Source: JAMXLO01 sp036494925 (GTDB lineage: Bacteria > Pseudomonadota > Alphaproteobacteria > Acetobacterales > Acetobacteraceae). Taken from it: 6,194 bases of DNA. The notes under the pieces are model-generated. The model was not told the DNA's origin, made no database searches, and saw nothing but the letters and a program-made list of their open reading frames with translations. The DNA lies in NCBI GenBank assembly GCA_036494925.1, contig DASXNR010000249.1:1-6194 (forward strand), written 5' to 3'. This document shows, piece by piece, positions 1 to 4,587 of this stretch. A program made the translations under genes and the position numbers. The first letter of the stretch is position 1; each line of letters begins with the position of its first letter.

Positions 1-38
1 CTTGCCCCGCTCGCACCCCCGTCCCAGGATGCCGACCC
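1..38. other. Left-edge leader of the tusA-like gene
   Basis: Thirty-eight C-rich bases precede the tusA-like gene. Only the AGGA ribosome site at 26-29 can be supported. No promoter elements can be judged in so short a piece, and it may be the tail of an upstream gene. Confidence 0.4.
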
Positions 39-290
39 ATGAGCGAAACACTCCTCGACATGAAAGGCACCACCTGCCCGATCCCGGTGCTGCGCGCCAA
101 TCGCGCCCTCCGCACGATGGCGCCCGGCGAGCGGCTGCGCGTGCTTGCCACCGACCGTGCCTCGGTCGCCGACTTCCAGGCGTTCTGCCGCGAGACCGGC
201 CACGCGCTGCTGGCGTGGTCCGAGGAGAGCGGCGTGTTCAGCTTCGTCATCCGCCGCCGCGCCGAAGATCCGGTCCAGAAGGACGCCTGA
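39..290 (+). CDS. TusA-family sulfurtransferase (SirA-like), 83 aa
   Basis: Small sulfur-carrier protein of the TusA/SirA family, which carries sulfur as a persulfide on one cysteine, for example in tRNA thiouridine formation or other sulfur-trafficking pathways. The N-terminal signature LDMKGTTCPIPVL (residues 6-18) contains the family CPxP motif with the presumed active cysteine at Cys13. The rest (strand near 31-39, helix near 42-55, strand near 65-72) fits the two-layer alpha/beta fold, and 83 aa is the usual length. The ATG at 39 is chosen because AGGA (26-29) lies 9 nt upstream and the CPxP motif then sits at the expected distance from the N-terminus. The deacetylase gene begins 3 nt after its stop, so the two are probably co-transcribed. 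Whether it is TusA proper or one of the many TusA-like paralogues cannot be decided here, so no symbol is given. Confidence 0.92.
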   Translation: MSETLLDMKGTTCPIPVLRANRALRTMAPGERLRVLATDRASVADFQAFCRETGHALLAWSEESGVFSFVIRRRAEDPVQKDA

Positions 291-293
291 ACC

Positions 294-1226
294 ATGCCCA
301 CGGCGTTGATCACCCACCCTGCCTGCCTGAACCACGACACCGGCCCCTATCACCCGGAATGCCCTGACCGCCTGCGTGCCGTGCTGGCCGCGCTGGAGAC
401 GCCGGAATTCGCCGACCTGCTGCGCGAGTCCGCGCCGCAAGCCACCACCGAGCAGCTCGCCCGCGTCCATCCAGCGAACTACGTGGACGCGATCCTGTCG
501 ATCCGCCCGCCCGAAGGCGAGCTGGTCCAGCTCGACGCCGACACCGCCATGAGCGCCGGCAGCGCCGAGGCCGCGTTGCGCGCTGCCGGTGCCGCGGTGG
601 CGGGGGTGGATGCGGTGATGGAGGGCTGGGCGCGTGCCGCCTTCGCCGCGGTCCGCCCGCCGGGTCACCACGCCGAGCCTGGCCGCCCGATGGGCTTCTG
701 CCTGTTCAGCAACGCCGCCGTGGCCGCGCTGCACGCGCGCGCCCGCTGGGGCGTGCAGCGGGTCGCGGTGGTGGACTTCGACGTGCACCACGGCAACGGC
801 ACCCAGGCGATGTTCGCCGCCGACAAGGACCTGTTCTACGCCTCCTCACATCAGCACCCATGCTATCCCGGCACCGGCGAGGCCTGGGAGCGCGGCGCCG
901 CCAACAACATCGTCAACGCACCGCTGCGCCCGGGCTCGGACAGCGCGGCGTTCCGTGCCGCCTGGTCGGACATCATCCTGCCGGAACTCGACCGCTTCGC
1001 GCCCGGCCTGCTGATCGTTTCGGCCGGCTTCGACGCGCACAAGGCCGACCCGTTGGCGCAGCTCCGCTTGGAGACCGCCGACTATGCCTGGATCACCCAG
1101 GAGCTGCTGCGCATCGCCGCGGTGCATTGCGGTGGCCGGCTGGTCTCGGTGCTGGAGGGCGGCTACGACCTCGAGGCGCTCGCCGCCTCGGCCGCGGCGC
1201 ATGTGCGCACGCTGATGCAGGCGTAG
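294..1226 (+). CDS. HDAC-family zinc deacetylase (class II / AcuC / acetylpolyamine amidohydrolase-like), 310 aa
   Basis: Arginase-fold, zinc-dependent deacetylase of the histone deacetylase superfamily. Bacterial members remove acetyl groups from lysines, polyamines or other small amides; the substrate here is unknown. All catalytic signatures are present: RPPGHHA at 121-127 (paired His125/His126, general acid/base), DFDVHHGNG at 161-169 (zinc ligands Asp163 and His165), SAGFDAHKADP at 243-253 (zinc ligand Asp247) and EGGYDL at 288-293 (transition-state Tyr291). Roles are assigned by alignment to HDAC8 from memory. The EGGYDL form and the early YHPECPDRL segment (19-27) are typical of class II-like bacterial enzymes. 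The length is full and there is no signal peptide, so it should be cytoplasmic. The start follows the tusA-like stop by 3 nt, with AGAAGGA (277-283) about 10 nt upstream inside that gene. It is very likely active as an enzyme; target and pathway are not indicated. Confidence 0.95.
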   Translation: MPTALITHPACLNHDTGPYHPECPDRLRAVLAALETPEFADLLRESAPQATTEQLARVHPANYVDAILSIRPPEGELVQLDADTAMSAGSAEAALRAAGAAVAGVDAVMEGWARAAFAAVRPPGHHAEPGRPMGFCLFSNAAVAALHARARWGVQRVAVVDFDVHHGNGTQAMFAADKDLFYASSHQHPCYPGTGEAWERGAANNIVNAPLRPGSDSAAFRAAWSDIILPELDRFAPGLLIVSAGFDAHKADPLAQLRLETADYAWITQELLRIAAVHCGGRLVSVLEGGYDLEALAASAAAHVRTLMQA

Positions 1227-1234
1227 GGGGAACA

Positions 1235-1474
1235 GTGTCCGGCAAGAACACCGATGTCAGCGCGCTGTCGTTCGAGGACGCCCTGGCGGAACTCGAGCAG
1301 ATCGTCCGCGGCCTCGAAAGCGGCCAGCAGAAGCTGGAGGACGCCATCACCGCCTACGAGCGCGGCGCCGCGCTGCGGCGGCATTGCGAGGCGAAACTGG
1401 CGGAGGCGGAGGCGCGCGTGGCGGCGATCGTCGAGCACGCGGACGGCACGCTGACGCTGCGGCCGGTGGAGTGA
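1235..1474 (+). CDS. xseB: Exodeoxyribonuclease VII small subunit (XseB), 79 aa
   Basis: Small subunit of exonuclease VII, which with several copies bound to one XseA large subunit degrades single-stranded DNA in both directions to short oligonucleotides. The protein shows the family core SFEDALAELEQIVRGLESG (residues 12-30), followed by a second helix with AYERGAALRRHCEAKLAEAE (40-59). These form the two-helix hairpin typical of the family, and 79 aa is the normal length. The start is a GTG at 1235, preceded by the purine run AGGGGG (1225-1230) with a 4-nt spacer. The only nearby ATG, at 1254, is out of frame. The deacetylase stop is 8 nt upstream, so the gene is probably co-transcribed with it. 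The large subunit gene is not in the window. Unlike the common xseB-ispA-dxs order, a convergent gene follows immediately. Confidence 0.95.
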   Translation: MSGKNTDVSALSFEDALAELEQIVRGLESGQQKLEDAITAYERGAALRRHCEAKLAEAEARVAAIVEHADGTLTLRPVE

Positions 1475-1476
1475 CG
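1475..1476. other. 2-bp junction between convergent operons
   Basis: The TGA of xseB (1472-1474, plus strand) and the TAG of the PanE-like gene (1477-1479, minus strand) are separated by two bases. I see no hairpin followed by a T-run on either strand around it. Each transcript must therefore end inside the opposite gene, or be stopped by Rho or by polymerase collision. Confidence 0.85.
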
Positions 1477-2403
1477 CTACGACGCCTGCATCCTTGCCCG
1501 CTGCGCCTCGTAGGTCGCCAGATGCGCGTAGGCCATGCGCAGCACTGGATACGCTGCGCCCCCGCCGCCGCGCCGCAGCAGATCGCCCAGTATGTGCTCC
1601 ACCTCGGTCGGTGCGCCGCGCTCGACGTCGCGCAGCATCGATGCCGCGAACGGCGATCCGGCAGCGGTGACCATCGCCCGGGTGCGCTGCATCGAGGCAT
1701 CGCCGGGCGGCGCACCGTCCCGCCGCGCGATCGCGGCACATTCTTCGAGCAGCGCTACCGCGATATCGCCGGCGCCGGCCGCAACGATGTCGCCGATCGG
1801 AGCCCGCATCAGGCAAGTGATGCCGGCGACGGTGGCGATGAACACCCACTTCTCCCACATCTCCTGAACGATCGCATCGCTGGCCCGCGCGTCGAACTTC
1901 GCGCCGGCGAACGCGTCGCTGATCGCCGCGATGCGCTGCGTGGCGGAACCGTCGCGTTCACCGAACAACAGGCTGTGGCTGTCATTGAGATGCAGGATGC
2001 GGCCGTCCGGGTCGAGCGTGCTCGATATCGCGCACCAGCCGCCCAGCACGCAGTGCGCGCCGAAGCGCTGCTGCAGCGCATCCAGATGCCGCATGCCATT
2101 CAGCAGCGGCAGGATGGCGGTATCCGGGCCGACCGCCGGCGCGAACGATGCCATGGCATCATCCAGGTCGTATGCCTTGCAGCTCAACAGAATCACGTCG
2201 AACGGATCGCGCAGCCCGTCGGCCAGCACCGTCGGCGCAGCCAGATCGGCATCGCCGAAACGGCTCCGAACCGACAGGCCCCCGCGGGCCAATTGTTCCG
2301 CTCGGCGTGGCCGCACCAGAAAGGTGACGTCGCCCCCCGCCTCGAGCAATCGGCCACCGAAATAGCCGCCGATTGCGCCCGCACCGACCACCAGGATGCG
2401 CAT
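1477..2403 (-). CDS. Ketopantoate reductase-family (ApbA/PanE-like) NAD(P)-dependent dehydrogenase, 308 aa
   Basis: Two-domain 6-phosphogluconate-dehydrogenase-like fold of the ApbA/PanE family, which reduces 2-oxo acids such as 2-dehydropantoate with NADPH. The Rossmann loop is GAGAIGG (7-13). The cofactor-domain lysine is Lys76 (SCKAYD), the conserved Asn is Asn102 (LLNGM), the catalytic lysine is Lys185 (EKW) and the late acidic residue is Glu267 (APTEVEH). The two asparagines that in E. coli PanE lie 4 and 8 residues after the catalytic lysine and help bind pantoate are here Ile189 and Ala193, so true ketopantoate reductase activity is doubtful. No other pantothenate gene is visible. It is the last gene of the minus-strand operon. 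Its ATG is 1 nt beyond the upstream SDR stop, with only a weak CCAGG 6 nt upstream, so translational coupling is likely. Its stop lies 2 bp from the xseB stop. The family call is firm; the substrate is unknown. Confidence 0.88.
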   Translation of the reverse strand: MRILVVGAGAIGGYFGGRLLEAGGDVTFLVRPRRAEQLARGGLSVRSRFGDADLAAPTVLADGLRDPFDVILLSCKAYDLDDAMASFAPAVGPDTAILPLLNGMRHLDALQQRFGAHCVLGGWCAISSTLDPDGRILHLNDSHSLLFGERDGSATQRIAAISDAFAGAKFDARASDAIVQEMWEKWVFIATVAGITCLMRAPIGDIVAAGAGDIAVALLEECAAIARRDGAPPGDASMQRTRAMVTAAGSPFAASMLRDVERGAPTEVEHILGDLLRRGGGGAAYPVLRMAYAHLATYEAQRARMQAS

Positions 2404-2404
2404 G

Positions 2405-3193
2405 TCAGGCCTGGTAGCGTGCGGCTGGATGTTCCTGGCGGAAACCGGGGATCATCGCCTTGCGTGCCTGCGAGAAGGCTTCCCATTCGGCCGCGTCGGG
2501 CAATGGCGGGATCGTCACCGGCTCGCGGCGATCGAAGCCGACCAGCGCCGCATCGACCAGTTTGTCCACGTCCATCACTCCCGGGATCTGATTCACGTCG
2601 CGGCCGGCACGTTGCCAGATCTCGGTGCGTGTTGCTCCCGGCAGCACCGCCTGCACATAGATGCCGCGCGGCCCAAGCTCGGTCTGCATCGACTGCGACA
2701 GGGTCAGCACGAAGGCCTTGGTCGCCGGATAGATCCCCGGGAACACTTCCGGCGCCAGTGCCAGCACCGACGCGAGGTTGATGATGGCACCGCCGCCTTC
2801 GGCCAGGAAGCGCGGCACCACCGCACCGGCCAATCGCGTCACCGCGGTGACGTTCAGGTTTATCAGCCGCTGCAGCGCATCGAGATCGGGTGCGCTGAAA
2901 CCGCCCGATATCGTCGCACCCGCGTTGTTCACCAGCAGTCCGATGCGTGCATCATCACGCAGCCGTTGCTCCACGCGGGCAAGGTCGTCGGCAATGGTCA
3001 GATCCGCCGGGAGCACTTCGATGCCGGCGCCGGTCGCCGCGCGCAATCGCGCAGCAATGGCAGCCATGCGTTCCTTATCGCGTGCCACCAGCACCAGGTC
3101 GTGGCCGCGACGGGCAAGCCGGTCGGCGTAGGTCGCACCGATACCGGACGAGGCGCCGGTGATCAGAGCGGTTCTCAGAGACTCTGCAGACAT
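2405..3193 (-). CDS. Classical short-chain dehydrogenase/reductase (SDR), 262 aa
   Basis: NAD(P)H-dependent oxidoreductase of the classical SDR family acting on an alcohol/carbonyl pair. It has the cofactor motif TGASSGIG (12-19), Asp64 in PADLT, NNAG at 89-92 and the complete catalytic set Asn114, Ser142, Tyr155 and Lys159, with the usual 13-residue Ser-Tyr spacing. Arg38 at the end of the second strand (LVAR) favours NADP(H). The length is normal for a classical SDR. The ATG at 3193 is chosen because AAGGAG (3201-3206) sits 7 nt upstream. An earlier in-frame ATG at 3217 would add eight residues (MKLQRSLK) and form an ATGA overlap with the upstream gene's stop, but has a much weaker ribosome site. 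It is the fourth gene of the operon, 1 nt before the PanE-like gene. Its intact site contrasts with the degenerate SDR at 3828-4571. The substrate cannot be read from sequence. Confidence 0.92.
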   Translation of the reverse strand: MSAESLRTALITGASSGIGATYADRLARRGHDLVLVARDKERMAAIAARLRAATGAGIEVLPADLTIADDLARVEQRLRDDARIGLLVNNAGATISGGFSAPDLDALQRLINLNVTAVTRLAGAVVPRFLAEGGGAIINLASVLALAPEVFPGIYPATKAFVLTLSQSMQTELGPRGIYVQAVLPGATRTEIWQRAGRDVNQIPGVMDVDKLVDAALVGFDRREPVTIPPLPDAAEWEAFSQARKAMIPGFRQEHPAARYQA

Positions 3194-3200
3194 TTTCAGG

Positions 3201-3206
3201 CTCCTT
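3201..3206 (-). promoter_or_regulatory. Shine-Dalgarno site deciding the SDR start at 3193
   Basis: On the minus strand this reads AAGGAG, with a 7-nt spacer to the ATG at 3193. It is a near-ideal ribosome binding site and lies inside the optional N-terminal extension from 3217, which argues that the shorter protein is the main product. Confidence 0.75.
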
Positions 3207-3213
3207 TGCAGCT

Positions 3214-3822
3214 TCATGCACCGCCTGCCGCGATGGTTGCTTCGACGTCGCGCAGGCTGTCCTTGCCGAAGTAGATATCGTCGCCGACGAAGAAGGTCGG
3301 CGATCCGAACGTGCCGCGTTCCACCGAACGCTGCGTATTGGCAAGCAACTCGTCCTTCACGTCCTGGGTCTGCACCAGCGCCAAAATCCTGTCGGCATCC
3401 AATCGTGATTCGAGCAGCGCTGCACGCAACACATCGGGATCATCCATCTTCTTCGGCTCCGCCCACATGTGCCGGTAGATCTCGTCCACGTATCGCGCCA
3501 ACACGCCCAGCCTTTGCGCCGCGATCGCGCCGCGCATCATCACCAGCGTGTTGACCGGAAAGAACGGGTTCGGCGCGAACCGCGTGATGCCATGACGCTT
3601 TACGAAGCGAGCGGTCTCCAGCCGCTGGTATTCCGGCTTGTTCCTGATGCCGGCGAAACTCTCGGCCGGCGAACGGTTGTTGGTCAGCTTGAACACGCCG
3701 CCAAGCAGGACCGGCACATAGATAAACCGCGCGCCGGTCCGACGCTCGATGTCGGGAATGACCAGATGGCTCAGGTAGGCGTTCGGACTGCCGAAGTCGA
3801 AATGGAATTCCACCTTGCTCAT
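3214..3822 (-). CDS. 2-hydroxychromene-2-carboxylate isomerase / DsbA-like (kappa GST-type) protein, 202 aa
   Basis: Thioredoxin-fold protein with an inserted helical domain, in the family of 2-hydroxychromene-2-carboxylate isomerase (NahD-type, glutathione-dependent) and kappa-class glutathione transferases. The N-terminus FHFDFGSPNAYLS (6-18) matches the family start, with Ser12 in the active-site position that contacts the glutathione thiol; there is no CxxC, so it is not a disulfide oxidase. NPFFPVNTL (85-93) is a family motif in the helical insert, and GTFGSPTFFV (170-179) holds the cis-proline loop (Pro175). The length matches the family and there is no signal peptide. The ATG at 3822 follows the upstream SDR-like stop by 5 nt, and no strong ribosome site is visible, so coupled translation is likely. 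None of the other naphthalene-pathway genes are present, so the isomerase name gives family, not substrate. A glutathione-dependent isomerase or transferase role is the best inference. Confidence 0.88.
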   Translation of the reverse strand: MSKVEFHFDFGSPNAYLSHLVIPDIERRTGARFIYVPVLLGGVFKLTNNRSPAESFAGIRNKPEYQRLETARFVKRHGITRFAPNPFFPVNTLVMMRGAIAAQRLGVLARYVDEIYRHMWAEPKKMDDPDVLRAALLESRLDADRILALVQTQDVKDELLANTQRSVERGTFGSPTFFVGDDIYFGKDSLRDVEATIAAGGA

Positions 3823-3827
3823 TGCCG

Positions 3828-4571
3828 TCACCACTTCTCGCCAAACGGACGGATGTCCATCTCGAACGTCCACGCGTCGCGCGGCTGCCGGTAGAGCTGC
3901 CAGTACGCATCCGCGACCGAGGTCGGTTGCATCAGCCGGTTGGGATCGAGGTTGCGCAGACCTTCCTCGCCCTCCCGCGCCTTGATCCGGTCGCGCACCC
4001 ATTCGGTATCCACGCCGGCATCGATGACCAGATGCGCGACGTGGATATTCTTCGGGCCCAGTTCGCGCGCCGCGCTCTGCGCCACCGCGCGCAGCCCGGC
4101 CTTGGCTGCGGAGAACGCAGCATAACCGGCGCCGCCGCGCAGGCTCGCCGTCGCTCCGGTGAAGAAGATCGCACCGTGGCCGTGCGGCAGCATCAGCCGT
4201 GCTGCCTCGCGTCCGGCGAGGAAACCGGCATAGCACGCCATCTCCCACACCTTGCGGAACACGCGCTCGGTGGTGTCGACCAGCGCGAAGTTGACGTTTG
4301 CGCCGATGTTGAAGATGCAGACCTCCAGCGGTCCCTCCTGGTCAGCCGCACGCAGGAACGCCGCGATGTCCTCTTCCCGGCGCGCGTCCAGCGAACGGGC
4401 GACGATGCGTCCGCCCTGGGCCTCGACGTCATGCACCAGCGGCGCGAGCTTGTCGCCGTTGCGGCGTCCCGCGAACACGGTGAAACCTTCGGCGGCGAAC
4501 TTCCTGGCGATCGCGCTGCCGATGAAGTCGCCGGCGCCGATCACTGCCGCGGTGGCATGCCTTCGTTCCAT
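3828..4571 (-). CDS. SDR-fold protein with degenerate catalytic site, 247 aa
   Basis: Rossmann-fold protein of the SDR superfamily with several signature changes. The cofactor loop is GAGDFIG (12-18) instead of GASSGIG, so the middle glycine is Phe. The NNAG stretch is FNIG (87-90). By manual alignment on the typical 13-residue Ser-Tyr spacing, the catalytic Ser position is Ala140, the Tyr position is Phe153 (AFSAAK) and the helix Asn is Ala112; only Lys157 remains. Tyr150 is three residues off register. The rest of the fold is well kept, for example SAARELGPKNIHVAH (166-180), so this is not a decayed pseudogene. It may bind a nucleotide or partner, or use other chemistry. The ATG at 4571 is chosen for its strong AGGAGG 7 nt upstream. 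An in-frame ATG at 4598 would add nine residues and overlap the pump gene. It is the second gene of the operon, 16 nt after the pump and 5 nt before the isomerase-like gene. Confidence 0.85.
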   Translation of the reverse strand: MERRHATAAVIGAGDFIGSAIARKFAAEGFTVFAGRRNGDKLAPLVHDVEAQGGRIVARSLDARREEDIAAFLRAADQEGPLEVCIFNIGANVNFALVDTTERVFRKVWEMACYAGFLAGREAARLMLPHGHGAIFFTGATASLRGGAGYAAFSAAKAGLRAVAQSAARELGPKNIHVAHLVIDAGVDTEWVRDRIKAREGEEGLRNLDPNRLMQPTSVADAYWQLYRQPRDAWTFEMDIRPFGEKW

Positions 4572-4578
4572 CTCTCTC

Positions 4579-4584
4579 CCTCCT
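4579..4584 (-). promoter_or_regulatory. Consensus Shine-Dalgarno site deciding the SDR-like start at 4571
   Basis: On the minus strand this reads AGGAGG followed by the 7-nt spacer GAGAGAG and the ATG at 4571. It lies in the 16-nt gap after the pump gene and is the strongest ribosome site in the window, so it supports the 247-aa product over the longer one starting at 4598. Confidence 0.8.
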
Positions 4585-4587
4585 GTG

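Noticed and set aside
2..367. 121-codon open frame overlapping the tusA-like gene
   Set aside because: It is Arg/Pro/His-rich with no motifs; the overlapping frame holds the CPxP signature.
1384..2781. 465-codon open frame on the plus strand opposite the PanE-like gene and part of the SDR
   Set aside because: It is Arg/Ala/Gln-rich with no recognisable motifs, overlaps xseB and is antisense to two genes with clear family signatures. It is a GC-rich shadow frame.
2396..3274. 292-codon plus-strand open frame opposite the intact SDR
   Set aside because: Its composition is skewed to His/Arg/Gln, no domain is visible, and it is fully antisense to a strong SDR gene.
3823..4248. Open extension upstream of the isomerase-like ATG at 3822, which could suggest a longer fused protein of up to 344 residues
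   Set aside because: The added part overlaps the SDR-like gene in another frame and has no motifs, while the 3822 start gives exactly the family N-terminus and length.
3828..4571. Calling the SDR-like gene a pseudogene because of the lost catalytic residues
   Set aside because: There is no frameshift or stop, the fold motifs and ribosome site are intact, and the length is normal, so an atypical functional protein is more likely.
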